The position numbers were made by a program, and so were the translations under genes. A stretch of DNA of 64,000 nt. Origin: Variovorax beijingensis (lineage in GTDB: Bacteria > Pseudomonadota > Gammaproteobacteria > Burkholderiales > Burkholderiaceae_C). This document shows, piece by piece, positions 34,104 through 45,700 of this stretch (within the stretch, counting starts at the first letter, position 1; each line of letters starts with the position of its first letter). Location of the stretch: NCBI RefSeq assembly GCF_003951285.1, contig NZ_RXFQ01000015.1, forward strand, positions 62,001-126,000, given 5' to 3'. The notes beneath the pieces were generated by a model. The model was not told the DNA's origin, searched no databases, and saw nothing but the letters and a program-made list of their open reading frames with translations.

Positions 34104-36155
34104 ATGAACGCAGTACACCACCCTCTTTCGCTTCGCCGAAAACAGGCCCGCGGCTCCATCCTCATCAACACAGCCGTCGCGCTGAGCCTGATCGTCATCA
34201 CGCTGATCGGCACCGAGATCGGTTTCATGTACTTCATGAAGCGGGAGTTCCAGAAGACGGCCGATCTCGCCGCGCTCGCGGGCGCGCAACAGGTGCGCGG
34301 CGGCTGCAGCGCGGCCACCACCGCGGCACAACTCAACGCCAACGGTGCCTCTGGCACGGACACCGGTCGCAACATGCCCGTGGGCCTTTCGCCATTGGCC
34401 CCTACCGAAGTCCAGTGCGGTTACTGGGACAGGGTGACGAGTTTCCGGACACCTACTTCGACCGAGACCGAGAACGCGGTACGCGTGAGCTTCCAGAGAA
34501 ACTCGCCGACCCTGCTGTCCTTCTTTCTCGGCAACCGGACCATCGGCGTCACAGCCGTCGCCGCATTGAGTGCCCCGCTCGCCCAGTTCTCCGTAGGCAG
34601 CAAGCTGATCACGGTTGGTGGCGACTCCACGCTTGGACGATTACTCAAGGGTATCGGCCTCGACCTCGGCGGCACTTCGCTTCTGGCCTACGACGGGCTT
34701 GCGCAGGCCAAGATCACGCCCGGCGGCCTGCTTGCGGCGCTCGGCATTCCGGTGGCCGCCGACATCGGTGTGGGAGAACTCAACACGCTGCTCGCCGGTC
34801 GCTCGGTGGCTCTGGGGGACCTGCTCAACGCCATCGTGACGCTGGCCGGCCAAGACAGCCTGCTGAGCAGCAACATCACGCTGTTGCAGGCCATCCAGGC
34901 CAAGCTCGGGCTGACCAACCTCATGGTTCAACTGGGTTCGGTGGCCAACGGTCCACGTGGCCTGTTCGCAGAAATCACCTCGCCCGGCGGCAGCGGTGGC
35001 GGCGCGCTGAATTTGGGTGTGGACGCGCTGGACCTGCTCTATACCTCGATCGGCGTGGCGACCTCGCAACACGCGGTCGATGCGGGACTCAACCTCAACC
35101 TGCTATCGCTGGCCAAAGTAACGACGAAGGTATCGGTAGTCGAGCCGCCCTCCATTGCCATTGGCGGCGTCGGTGCCAAGGCCTACAACGCGCAGGTGCG
35201 CAGCTTCATTCATGTGACGACGGATGCGGGCCTGCTCGGTGGGCTGCTTGCGCCTCTGGTCAAGCTCGACCTGCCGATCGTGCTCGATGCCGTCACGGCC
35301 ACCGGCACGCTGGTGGAGATGTGCACGCCGGGGCTCCAGGACCCCGCAACCGGCAAGGACCGCGCGAGAATCAGCGTCCGCAGCGCAATCACCAATGTGT
35401 GCGTGGGGCAGATCGCTGCCGCGGATCTTTTCTCCAAGGCCCAGGTCTGCGAGTACCCGACGACGTTGAAATCTATGGAACTAATCAACGTCCTGGGCCT
35501 GCTGAAGGTGAACAGCTATGTCGACCTCGACGGACTCGAGACGACGCCGATTCCGGAATTGATCCTCGCGGGAGGCGAAACCGGCACAACGCCGGTCAAC
35601 AATCTCCAGCTAGGCACGCTCGTGGCGGACCTCGTGGCGGAACTGACCCGGGTTCTCTTCGGCGGAACAGCGCCCACAGGCACCCCGACCGGCGCGCAAC
35701 TGGACGCGCTCACCGATCAGATGTGGAACGACACAGCCAGTCTCTGCACCCAAAACACCTCGGATTGCCGGGGGCAGCGCTATGCCAGCGCCCTGAACAC
35801 CATCCGTCAGAACTCCGGGCAAAGCGGCCTGTTGACTGGTCTGCTGAACGGCGTGACTGATCTTGTTTCCGGACTGCTGAACGAGTGCACCGGCCTGCTC
35901 GGCATCGGTGGCAGCGAGACCGGTTGCAAAAACATGATCAGGGATGGGCTTTCAAACACCAGCAGCGGGGCCACAGGCGGTGCCGTCTCGAATGCGCTGT
36001 CGATGCTGACCGGTCTGCTCAAACCCGTCCTCAATGCCATCGGTGCATCAGTGCTCACGCCCCTTCTGGAAAGCGTGCTCGGCATCAACGTGGGCCAGAC
36101 CGACGTGAATCTCAAGTCCCTCGACTGCAAGGCCCTGCCCATGCTGGTGTACTGA
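34104..36155 (+). CDS. tadG: Tad pilus protein TadG
   Basis: 683 aa. N-terminal membrane helix (SILINTAVALSLIVITLIGTEIGFMYF) followed by the Tad-like region MKREFQKTADLAALAGAQQV, which ends the inner-membrane anchor. The long periplasmic part contains many repeats of Leu/Gly/Asn hydrophobic helices (LGGTSLLAYDGLAQAKITPGG, LLTGLLNGVTDLVSGLLNE) and several cysteines (about 10), most in the last 350 residues. No von Willebrand MIDAS is evident, unlike some TadG. Last structural gene of the cluster. Confidence 0.88.
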   Translation: MNAVHHPLSLRRKQARGSILINTAVALSLIVITLIGTEIGFMYFMKREFQKTADLAALAGAQQVRGGCSAATTAAQLNANGASGTDTGRNMPVGLSPLAPTEVQCGYWDRVTSFRTPTSTETENAVRVSFQRNSPTLLSFFLGNRTIGVTAVAALSAPLAQFSVGSKLITVGGDSTLGRLLKGIGLDLGGTSLLAYDGLAQAKITPGGLLAALGIPVAADIGVGELNTLLAGRSVALGDLLNAIVTLAGQDSLLSSNITLLQAIQAKLGLTNLMVQLGSVANGPRGLFAEITSPGGSGGGALNLGVDALDLLYTSIGVATSQHAVDAGLNLNLLSLAKVTTKVSVVEPPSIAIGGVGAKAYNAQVRSFIHVTTDAGLLGGLLAPLVKLDLPIVLDAVTATGTLVEMCTPGLQDPATGKDRARISVRSAITNVCVGQIAAADLFSKAQVCEYPTTLKSMELINVLGLLKVNSYVDLDGLETTPIPELILAGGETGTTPVNNLQLGTLVADLVAELTRVLFGGTAPTGTPTGAQLDALTDQMWNDTASLCTQNTSDCRGQRYASALNTIRQNSGQSGLLTGLLNGVTDLVSGLLNECTGLLGIGGSETGCKNMIRDGLSNTSSGATGGAVSNALSMLTGLLKPVLNAIGASVLTPLLESVLGINVGQTDVNLKSLDCKALPMLVY

Positions 36156-36210
36156 GAACACGCGACCGATCACTGGCATACAGAGACAGATAGACAGACT
36201 GCACAACTAG

Positions 36211-37644
<1,434 letters not shown>

Positions 37645-37660
37645 ACTCACCCCGGTTCAA

Positions 37661-39214
37661 TCAGCGGTTCGCCAGCCGCGCGGCCCGGCGCAGCGGCGGG
37701 TTCGCCGCGGTTGCGGTGGCACCGCGGTCGGCCACAGGCTCGCTGGCGCAGCTTGCGTTGCTCGAGATGCACAGCGCGGTGAGCAGGCCGTCTTCGCTCA
37801 GCGCGGGCCGGTTCGGCGGGCCGAAGATGCGGTCGATCCAGGCATTGCTCGCCTCGGGGTCGATGCGCAGCTCGCCGGTGGTGCGCGCGAGGCGCAGCTC
37901 GGTGATGCGCAGGTCGAACACGGCGTCGACGTAGTCGAACAGCAGGTTGTAGTAGTCGAGCTGCGCGTCGAGCACGGCGGGCAGTGTTTCGCGGCCGAAC
38001 TCCATCAGCCGGCGGCGTCCGCGGAAGGCCTGGCCCGATGTGCTGACGGCTTCCATCAGCTGCCGCTCGCGCTCGCGTCCGGACACGGTGCGCGCCCATG
38101 AGGCCGAGGTGAGTTCCAGCAGGTTGAGCTTCACGCCTTCGAGCTTGGCTTCCTGGTTGGCGACTTCGGCCAGGGCCGACTTCAGACGCAGCTGGCGGTC
38201 GAAGCCGTTGCCGAAGTTCCAGTTGAGCTCGAAGGCCGCGCGCGTCGGGTCTTGCGGCGACACGCCGCGCGGGTCCTTGCTCTTGACGACCACCGCGTCC
38301 ACGGTCGGCCAGATGCTGGCCTCCTGCTGGTCGACCAGGGCCTGGGCGCGCGCCACGCGGCCCTTGGCTTCGGCGATTTCGGTGCTGCGCTCCTCGGCAC
38401 GGCGCAGGGCCTCTTCCTGCGAAGCGATGCGCCAGTACGCGGGCGCGGCCAGCACGGGCAGGGAATCGGTGTTGGGCGTGAACCTGAAGTAGGTGTTGAA
38501 CTTGGCCAGCGCCTCGTCGCGCTGCGCCTGGAAGTCGGACTCGCGCGCGGCCACGCTGGCGCGGCGCGCGGCCGCCATGTTCAGGTCGTTCTCGCCGGCG
38601 GCGCCCAGCGCCACGCGGCGGGCCTCGGCCTTCGAGAGCTCGGCCACCACCTCGGTGGACTTGCGCGCGATCTGCTTCTTGAGGTCGTAGCGCTGCACCT
38701 GCAGGTAGGCGGTCAGCGCATCGAGCACCACCTTCTGCGAGGTGGTGACGACGGCCTCGCCGTCGGCCTGGTTGCCGGCCTCGGCGGCGCGCACCGCGGC
38801 GCTCATGGCGCCGCCGTCGATCAGGCTCAGGCGCGCCTCTGCGGTCAGCACGGTGTAGCTCTCGGTCTTGGCGTTGTCCGCGCCGCTGTTGTAGGTACCG
38901 GAAGCGGTGCCCATCTTGAAGCGCGGGTAGCGGGCCTTCTTGGCGGCATCCACGCCAAAGCTGCTGGTGTTGGCGGCGGCTTGCGCGGTCTGCACCTCGG
39001 GGTAGTCCTGCGACAGCGCAATGAGCGCCTGCTTCACGCGCTGCGCATAGCTGGCGGCGCCGATCGATGGCGCGGAAAGGCGGCGCGCCGGCTGCAGCTG
39101 CGCGGGCGCCTCCTGCGCGATGGCACCGGGAGGAAGCGCGAAGCTTGCGCACAGCACTGCGCAAAGAACACCGGGGCCCGTTCGGCGCCGGCCAGCCACG
39201 TTGCTGCCCATCAT
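37661..39214 (-). CDS. TolC-family outer-membrane channel of a type I secretion system
   Basis: 517 aa with a signal peptide (GVLCAVLCASFALPPGAIAQE). Two TolC/OEP repeats rich in long helices are visible (YAQRVKQALIALSQDYPEVQTAQAAANTSS; VDAAKKARYPRFKMG; LNWNFGNGFDRQLRLKSALAEVANQEAKLEGVKLNLLELT). The start overlaps the HlyD stop by four bases, and an ABC exporter precedes it, the standard ABC-HlyD-TolC order. The final 40 residues (TALCISSNASCASEPVADRG...) form a tail with two cysteines. It is the last gene of the 12.4-kb minus-strand surface cluster. Confidence 0.93.
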   Translation of the reverse strand: MMGSNVAGRRRTGPGVLCAVLCASFALPPGAIAQEAPAQLQPARRLSAPSIGAASYAQRVKQALIALSQDYPEVQTAQAAANTSSFGVDAAKKARYPRFKMGTASGTYNSGADNAKTESYTVLTAEARLSLIDGGAMSAAVRAAEAGNQADGEAVVTTSQKVVLDALTAYLQVQRYDLKKQIARKSTEVVAELSKAEARRVALGAAGENDLNMAAARRASVAARESDFQAQRDEALAKFNTYFRFTPNTDSLPVLAAPAYWRIASQEEALRRAEERSTEIAEAKGRVARAQALVDQQEASIWPTVDAVVVKSKDPRGVSPQDPTRAAFELNWNFGNGFDRQLRLKSALAEVANQEAKLEGVKLNLLELTSASWARTVSGRERERQLMEAVSTSGQAFRGRRRLMEFGRETLPAVLDAQLDYYNLLFDYVDAVFDLRITELRLARTTGELRIDPEASNAWIDRIFGPPNRPALSEDGLLTALCISSNASCASEPVADRGATATAANPPLRRAARLANR

Positions 39215-40527
39215 GGTTCGCGGAAGGCTTCGCGCCGCAGCTTGAGCACGGGACGAAGGATGTACCAGATGAACGGGTCGGTGCCCACCTTCAGGTCGAC
39301 CTCCGATTCCATGCCGGCGGTGACGCGGTTTTCTTCGCGCCCCACGTAGGCCTGGTCGGTGCTGATGAGGATGCGGTAGTACGGCGCCGAGTTGGCAATG
39401 GCCGGGTCGCGGTCGGCATCGGCGGCCACCAGGGTGACCTTGCCTTCGACCGCGCCGTAGCGCAGGTAGTCGTAGGCCGTGATCTTGACGCGCGCCGCCT
39501 GGCCGATCTCGACGAAGCCGCGGTCGTTCGGATTCAGGCGCGCCTCGATCATGATCTCGTCCTTGTCGGGCACCACCTCCATGATGGCTTCGCCGGGCTT
39601 GATGACCCAGCCGGGGCTGGCGCTGCGCAGCCCCTTGACGATGCCGTCGGCGGGCGCCTTCACCATGGTGCGGGAGCGCTGGGTGCGTGCGCGCGCGAGG
39701 TCTTCGCTCAGGCTGGCGAACTGGCGCTCCACCGCGGCCAGCTCGTCGGACGCGCGGCGCCGGAAGCGCCCTTCGGCCTCGGCCATCTTGGCCTGGGCCT
39801 CGGTGATGGCGGCACTCGCGGATATGGCGCCCTGGCGCGCCACGGCCAACTCGCTTCGCACACCTTCGACCTGCCGCCGCTTCTCGAGCACCTCGACCTG
39901 GCCGACCAGCTTTTCATTGAGCAGCTGCTCGGAGATCTCGAGTTCCTTCTGCATCAATGCGAGGCGGTCGTTCAGGCCCTTGACCTTGGCCTGCTGCTCG
40001 AGCTGCTTGCTGCGCGCGCCCTCCAGGCCGGACACCGCGCCGGCCATCACGCCGCGCTGCTCGAGCGCGCGCGCCTCGTAGGCGCCGGTTTCGCCGTCGA
40101 GCACGCTCTCGTCGATGTCGGCGGCAAAGCTCTCGCGCCTGAGCGGCTGGCCGCGGCTCTCGGCCATGAGCCTAATGCGGGTGGCCTGGGTGGCGGCATG
40201 GCGCGCGGTGAGTTCCTCGAAATTGAGGCCGCTGCCGCCCAGGTCGATCTCCACCAGCGACTGGCCCTGCGTGACCCTGTCGCCTTCCTTGACCAGCACG
40301 TTGCTGACGATGCCGCCTTCCAGATGCTGGATCGACTTGACGCGGTCCGACGGGATCACGCGGCCCGGCGCCACCACCACGGTTTCCATGGGAAAGCCCA
40401 GGCCCACAACGGCCAGCAGCGCGACCGCGCCGCCAATCACCCACTGGCGGCGCTTGCCCCCCGGCCCTGTCTGCGCCGCGCGCTTGTGATCCTCGTCCTG
40501 CAGTATCTGCGGCAAATCTGATTTCAA
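39211..40527 (-). CDS. HlyD-family periplasmic adaptor of type I secretion (TTG start)
   Basis: 438 aa using the TTG at 40527, chosen because GGGGA lies seven bases upstream and the product begins just past the ABC stop (LKSDLPQILQDEDHKR); the open frame extends to 40617 inside the ABC gene. One membrane helix (WVIGGAVALLAVVGLGF) is followed by the first lipoyl/barrel half (PGRVIPSDRVKSIQHLEGGIVSNVLVKEGDRVTQGQSLVEID), long coiled-coil hairpin, and the returning half ending in the conserved GMESEVDLKVGTDPFIWYILRPVLKLRREAFREP. It bridges the ABC exporter and TolC. Confidence 0.93.
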   Translation of the reverse strand: MKSDLPQILQDEDHKRAAQTGPGGKRRQWVIGGAVALLAVVGLGFPMETVVVAPGRVIPSDRVKSIQHLEGGIVSNVLVKEGDRVTQGQSLVEIDLGGSGLNFEELTARHAATQATRIRLMAESRGQPLRRESFAADIDESVLDGETGAYEARALEQRGVMAGAVSGLEGARSKQLEQQAKVKGLNDRLALMQKELEISEQLLNEKLVGQVEVLEKRRQVEGVRSELAVARQGAISASAAITEAQAKMAEAEGRFRRRASDELAAVERQFASLSEDLARARTQRSRTMVKAPADGIVKGLRSASPGWVIKPGEAIMEVVPDKDEIMIEARLNPNDRGFVEIGQAARVKITAYDYLRYGAVEGKVTLVAADADRDPAIANSAPYYRILISTDQAYVGREENRVTAGMESEVDLKVGTDPFIWYILRPVLKLRREAFREP

Positions 40528-40564
40528 GTCGCGGTCCCCAATTTCTCTTCGATCGATCGGCTGC

Positions 40565-42409
40565 TCAGGCCATGGAACGGTTGGCGGCGGCGCCCTGCTG
40601 CGAATGCACCTCGGCATCGTCCTCGCCCGCGGTGGAATCGGGGAGCGCCACCAGCGCCTTCTTCACGCCGAAGAGCTTCGGCACCATGACGGCGGCCGTG
40701 CCCTGTTCGACGTTGCCCTGCCCCGTCACGTGATAGACCACGCTGGCCGCCGACACGATGCGAAGCGAATGCGTGACCACCACCACGGTGCGCACCTTGG
40801 CCACCGCGAGCAGCGTGGCAAGCAGGGTGCGCTCGCTCTGGAAGTCGAGGTCGTTGCTGGGCTCGTCGAGCACCAGCACCGAGGGCTTGCGCAGGAAGCT
40901 CATAGCCAGCGCGAGCTTGCGCCGCTCGCCCACCGACAGGCCCGTGCCGCCCTCGCCCACCACGGTGCGGTAGCCGTCGGGCATGCGCGAGATGAAGTCG
41001 TGCGCGCCCGAGAGCTTGCAGGCCGCCACCACCTGCTCGTCGCTCTGGCCCGGGGCCGTGCGGCGCATGGTGTCGATCAGCGGTCCGCCGAACCAGTACA
41101 CCTCCTGCGACAGGTAGCTGATCCAGCGCGAGAGCTCTTCGCGGCCGAATTGCGAAAGGTCGTACTCGCCGATGCTGATGACGCCGCGCGTGGGCGCGTA
41201 CAGGCCCGAGAGCAGCTTGACCAGCGTCGACTTGCCGGCGCCGTTGCGCCCCACGATCACGTGCAGCCCGCCCGGCCCGATGTCCAGGTCGACGTTCTCC
41301 AGCACCGGCCGGTGCGCGTCTTCCGTGAAGCTGAAGCTCACGTCCTTCAGCGTGACGCGGCCCAGCGGCTGCGGCAGCGTCATGCCGGTGGGCGCCTTTT
41401 CGACCGGCTCGCCAAGCACCGTCTCGAGCCGCTTGGCCGCTTCCTTGGCCGCGGCCAGCGAGCGCCAGCTCGAGACCAGGCCGGCCACCGGCTGCAGCGC
41501 CTTGAGGGCCAGCATGTTGGAGGCGACCAGGCCGCCCACCGTCATCCATTGCTCCATCACCGAAATGGCGCCCACCGTGACCACGATGACCGAGAAGACC
41601 ATCATCAGCACGGTGGTGCCGTCGCGCGCGGTTTCGATCTGCCCGTTCTTGCTGAAGCTCTCGCTCAGCCAGGAGTTGTACGACTGGCGCCACATCTCGA
41701 TGGTGGGACCGTCGTTGGCCTGCGTCTTGAGCGTTTCGCGCGCGTTGCAGATTTCCGAGGTCATGCGGTCGAGGCCGCGGCCGCGCTGCACTTCCTCGAC
41801 CCGTCCGCTGCGCACCTCGTCGGCCCACCACCAGGCCAGGAAGACCATGATGCCAAGGAACAGCACCACCACCGGCAGGACCGGCAGGGCCACGATGCCG
41901 ATCACGGCCAGTGCAAAGACCGCCATCGGCAGATCGAAGATCGATTGCGCCAGGCCACCGGTGACGGTGCCGCGCACCGAGGCCACGTCGCGGAAGAACT
42001 GGTGCCAGATCGAGGCCGGGCGCGCTTCGAGCGCGCGCAGCGGCCGATTCAGCATCGAATGCAGCAGCGCGCCCGACACGCCGTGGTCGATGATGGCGCC
42101 CGCATTGCGCAAGAGGCGCGAACGCCCCGAGCGCAGCCAGAACTCGATGCACAGGAAGAACAGGATGCCGCACACCAGCGCGGCCAGCGTCGAGACGCCG
42201 CTGCGCGACAGCACGCGGTCATACACCTGGAGCAGGAAGATCGATGGCAGCAGGCCGAAGAGGCTGATGGGCAGCGACCGCCAGGCCGCGCTCTTGACCA
42301 GCGGGTAGGCGGCCCGGAACGCCGTGTGCAGGGCACCCGCGTACGGGCTCGCACCTGATTCTTCGGGCACCTCGGCCACCAATTGGCTGGGCAAGAGAAA
42401 CTTGATCAT
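40565..42409 (-). CDS. Type I secretion ABC transporter (permease-ATPase)
   Basis: 614 aa. Six-helix membrane domain (residues about 45-320; SLFGLLPSIFLLQVYDRVLSRSGVSTLAAL is the exporter start) and one ATPase domain with Walker A VGRNGAGKSTL and Walker B VLVLDEPSNDLD. The signature is LSVGERRK in place of LSGGQ. There is no N-terminal C39 peptidase or CLD domain, so the substrate is not cut by the transporter. The layout resembles LapB/PrtD-class exporters that serve adhesins and RTX-like proteins. It has its own candidate promoter upstream (42448-42475). Confidence 0.93.
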   Translation of the reverse strand: MIKFLLPSQLVAEVPEESGASPYAGALHTAFRAAYPLVKSAAWRSLPISLFGLLPSIFLLQVYDRVLSRSGVSTLAALVCGILFFLCIEFWLRSGRSRLLRNAGAIIDHGVSGALLHSMLNRPLRALEARPASIWHQFFRDVASVRGTVTGGLAQSIFDLPMAVFALAVIGIVALPVLPVVVLFLGIMVFLAWWWADEVRSGRVEEVQRGRGLDRMTSEICNARETLKTQANDGPTIEMWRQSYNSWLSESFSKNGQIETARDGTTVLMMVFSVIVVTVGAISVMEQWMTVGGLVASNMLALKALQPVAGLVSSWRSLAAAKEAAKRLETVLGEPVEKAPTGMTLPQPLGRVTLKDVSFSFTEDAHRPVLENVDLDIGPGGLHVIVGRNGAGKSTLVKLLSGLYAPTRGVISIGEYDLSQFGREELSRWISYLSQEVYWFGGPLIDTMRRTAPGQSDEQVVAACKLSGAHDFISRMPDGYRTVVGEGGTGLSVGERRKLALAMSFLRKPSVLVLDEPSNDLDFQSERTLLATLLAVAKVRTVVVVTHSLRIVSAASVVYHVTGQGNVEQGTAAVMVPKLFGVKKALVALPDSTAGEDDAEVHSQQGAAANRSMA

Positions 42410-42447
42410 GGGAAAGGGCCGATCCGTCAGGCAATGACGCCTGCGCC

Positions 42448-42475
42448 ATTATCGACTGTTACCCAGTTGTTACAA
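42448..42475 (-). promoter_or_regulatory. Candidate sigma70 promoter of the secretion genes with two GTTAC sites
   Basis: On the minus strand TTGTAA (-35, 42470-42475), a 16-bp spacer and GATAAT (-10, 42448-42453). Two GTAAC copies, 11 bp apart (one helical turn), overlap the -35 and spacer. The motif is the one found at the pilus and giant-protein promoters. Confidence 0.6.
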
Positions 42476-42489
42476 GACAAAATCTATGC

Positions 42490-42786
42490 TTACGGAGCGC
42501 TGCAGCGTGACATACGTCTCAGCGTGTGCGACACCGATTCGGCATTGGCCCCGGCGGCGTCCTTGGCGGCCTCGACGGACAGGCTGCAGTCCGCCGCTTT
42601 TCTTGCCATGACCGGCGCCGCCTCGTGCTTTGGCAGTCCCTGCGCCAGCACCAGCGCGACGTTGGCGCACAGCAACATGCAAAGCAGCCATGCGCAAAAC
42701 AGCTGCAGCCAGCCCAGCCACCACCGGCGCTGCGGCGCGGCCTCGCGGCGGTAGGGCAAAGAGGCTTGTGCGTTCAGTTTGATCAT
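42490..42786 (-). CDS. Small single-pass membrane protein
   Basis: 98 aa whose start overlaps the stop of the MurF-like fusion gene by four bases (ATGA). A basic N-terminus (MIKLNAQASLPYRREAAPQRRWW) precedes one membrane segment (LGWLQLFCAWLLCMLLCANVALVLAQG) with three cysteines in it, and the rest is a soluble tail with two further cysteines. Topology is probably N-in. I do not recognise the family. The tight coupling suggests it anchors or partners the large protein made just before it. Confidence 0.7.
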   Translation of the reverse strand: MIKLNAQASLPYRREAAPQRRWWLGWLQLFCAWLLCMLLCANVALVLAQGLPKHEAAPVMARKAADCSLSVEAAKDAAGANAESVSHTLRRMSRCSAP

Positions 42787-45700
42787 GGCAATGCTTTCAA
42801 AACCCGGGCCAGCCGGGACAGGCCGACACCGGCGGAACTCTTGGCCAGCACCCAGTCGCCCGGCTGCAGCAGGCCGCCCAGCGCGGTGGACAGATCGGAC
42901 ACATCGACGAACCAGTGCGAGCGGACCTTGGTGCGGATGCGCGCATGCAGTGCCCGCATCAGCGGGCCGCACAGCAGCACGCGGTCGGGTTGGGATGCCA
43001 GCAGCTCGGGCTCCAGGTCGAGGTGGTGCCGCTGCGCGGCGGGGCCGAGCTCCTGCATGTCGCCGAGGATCGCCACGCGCCGTGCGGGCTCGCAGGGCGC
43101 CTGCGACAGCAGCTCGAGCGCGGCGCGCATGGAACTCGGGTTGGCGTCGTAGGTCTCGTCGATCAGCTTGAAGCTGCCCCCGCCGATGTGGATGGTGTGC
43201 AGCGCGCCGCGTCCGCCCGGCGGCTCGAAGTGCGCGAAGGGCTCGACCGCGGCAGCCAGCTTCAGGCGCATCGCCTGCAGGGCCGCCAGCGCGGCCACGG
43301 CGCTCGCGCCCATGTGGCGCCCCGGCGCATTGAGCCGAAGCTGGAACGGCTCGCCGTGCACCTGTGCCTGCACCTCGCCGTGGTCGAACGAGAGCAGCCG
43401 TACGTCGGCATCCTTGTGCTCGCCATAGGTCACGATCTGGAGTTGGTGCGCCATGGCGGCTTCGGCGAAGGTCGCGAACTCGGGGAGGTCGCGGTTCAGC
43501 ACCGCGCTGTCGCCGGGCGCCATGCCCTCGAAGATGCGGCTGTCCAAGCGCGCTGCGGCTTCCGAAGGCCCGCGGTGCTTTTGCGACGCGGCCGACAGCC
43601 CCGTCACCACGGCCAGCATCGGCCGCACCAGCTGCGTCGAAGCCAGCATGTGCGGCGAGCCCATTTCCAGCACCCAGTAGGCCGCATGCCGCGGCATGCA
43701 GGTCAGGTTCCAGGCCATGCCCGAGGGCAGGCTGACGTTGCCTTCGGGCCGGCCGACCTCGCCCCATACGGCCAGGGCGTCGGCCAGCATCGCGGCCACG
43801 GTGCTGCCGGCCGTGCCGCTGCCCAGCACGCCGCAGACGCGCCCCGTGAATTCGGTGCGCGCATGCGCGCCCAGCGCAAGCACGGCCTGCAGCACGTCGG
43901 GCACCTGGAGCACGGGGACCCGCTTGTCGAGATGCGGTGCGGGATCGGTGCACAGCACGGCGGCTGCCGGCTGCAACACGCCCTTGAGCGCCACCGCGGC
44001 CAGTGGCGCCTTCGAGGGCCGCGCCTGGTGCTCGAACACCACGCGGCCCTTGCGCAGGAAAGAGCGCTGCGTCACGCCGCTGGCGCGCCAGCCGTCTTCC
44101 GGGCGCACCACCCATTCGCCGCCGGTCACCCGCGCCATTTCGCTCGCGGTCCAGGCGGCGGCGCCGTCGTCTCTCGCGCTGCCGGCGCCGGGCACGGCCG
44201 GGCGCTCCAGCAGGTAGCGGCGATAGGCCACGAAGCCCGACACGTACTGCGCCACGTCGTCGATGCGCACCCGGAACGCGTGGTGCCGGATGAAGAAGGA
44301 ACCGACGATGGTGGAGGGCCGGCGGAAGTACATCGCCATCTCGGGCCAGAAGAAGCCGTTCTGCAGGTAGTGGGCGCGGTACTCCAGCGCGCGGTAGAAC
44401 TTCTCGGTGTCGAGCTCGTCGAGCAGGTGCCGCATGGCGGGCGTGGCCTCCAGCCGCTGCAGCATCTGCTGGGCCGCGAGCATGAGTTCGAGCAGCGTCG
44501 GAAAGGTGGTCTTGCGGTCGAGCACGAAGTCCAGGTACCCGGCCACGTTCTGCAGGCCGAAGCGAAAGTACTTTTCCTGCGGGCTCCAGCGCGTGAGTTC
44601 GTTGACGCAGCAGCTCAGCCAGTGGTCGTGCGCCTGCCAGTGCTGGCTTGCAATGAAGTGGTCGAAGGCCTTCTCGACCACGGCGAGCCACCTTGCATCG
44701 CGCGTGAGGCCGTACAGGCGCATGAGGCCGTAGGCGGCCTCGCCGTCGTAGTAGATGATGCGCGAGGCCTGCTTCACGCGCAGGTCGCCGGCATGGAGCA
44801 CGTGGCTGAAGCTGCCGGTGGCGCCATCCTGCAGCGACGCGATGCCCAGCGCCAGCTTCTCCAGCAGCGGCAGCCAGTCGCGCGTGTCCATCGCCTCGCA
44901 GTACTTCACCAGGGCCAGCACGCAGGCGGCGTTGCCGCCCAGCCTGATTTCTTCGCCGGTGTCGACGAGGAAAGCGACCTCGGTGCCGTCGGCGAGCGTG
45001 TAGCTGCGGATGAGCGTGTTCGCGAGATGGTCGAGCGCGCGGTCGATGGCCAGGCGCAGCTTGTCGTCGCGCATGAGTTCCCACGCTTCGATCATGGCGC
45101 TGAGCACGCTCGCATGGCGCATGGCGTCGTAGGTCGGAATGCGGCGGTCGAAGCACGGGAAGTAGCCGTACACGAAGAGCCCGTCGTCCTGCACCTGGCG
45201 CGCAAGGTACGAGGCGCCGCTGCGCACCAGGTCGAGCGCCGATTGCGGCGCGAGTGCCGGCGCCTGGCGGCGTCCGGCATCGAGCCCCGTGCCCACGAGC
45301 TTGTGCACCACGCAGTCGGCCTGGCAGAACACGCCCACCGTCGCGAGCAGGTAGACCCGCCGGTCGGCCGGCAGCTCGAGCGTGAGCGCGCGTGCGAAGC
45401 GCGCCTGGGCATAGGCCTCGAAGTTGCGCGCATTCACCACGGCATGCGCAATGGTCGAATCGCCGCTCAGCATGGCGTTGGCGTTGAGCTCCTGCTCGGT
45501 GAACGCGGTCTCGAAGTCCTGGTCGAAGGCCAGGCCGAGGCGGAAGTAGTTGCGCTTGACGCCGGCGAGCTGGGCCTTGAACTGCGCCCAGTCCATCGGG
45601 CTTGCGCCCTCGACCCAGTCGATGCGCAGCCATGGCGAGACGATGCCGCAGTCGCGCACCCAGCGCTCGACGGCCTCGGCGCCTTCATTCCACGCGGTTT

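Noticed and set aside
42490..45633. A 1047-aa frame joining the small membrane protein to a long upstream region
   Set aside because: The upstream part is a shadow of the MurF-like fusion; the real small gene begins at 42786 where the membrane segment and coupling start.
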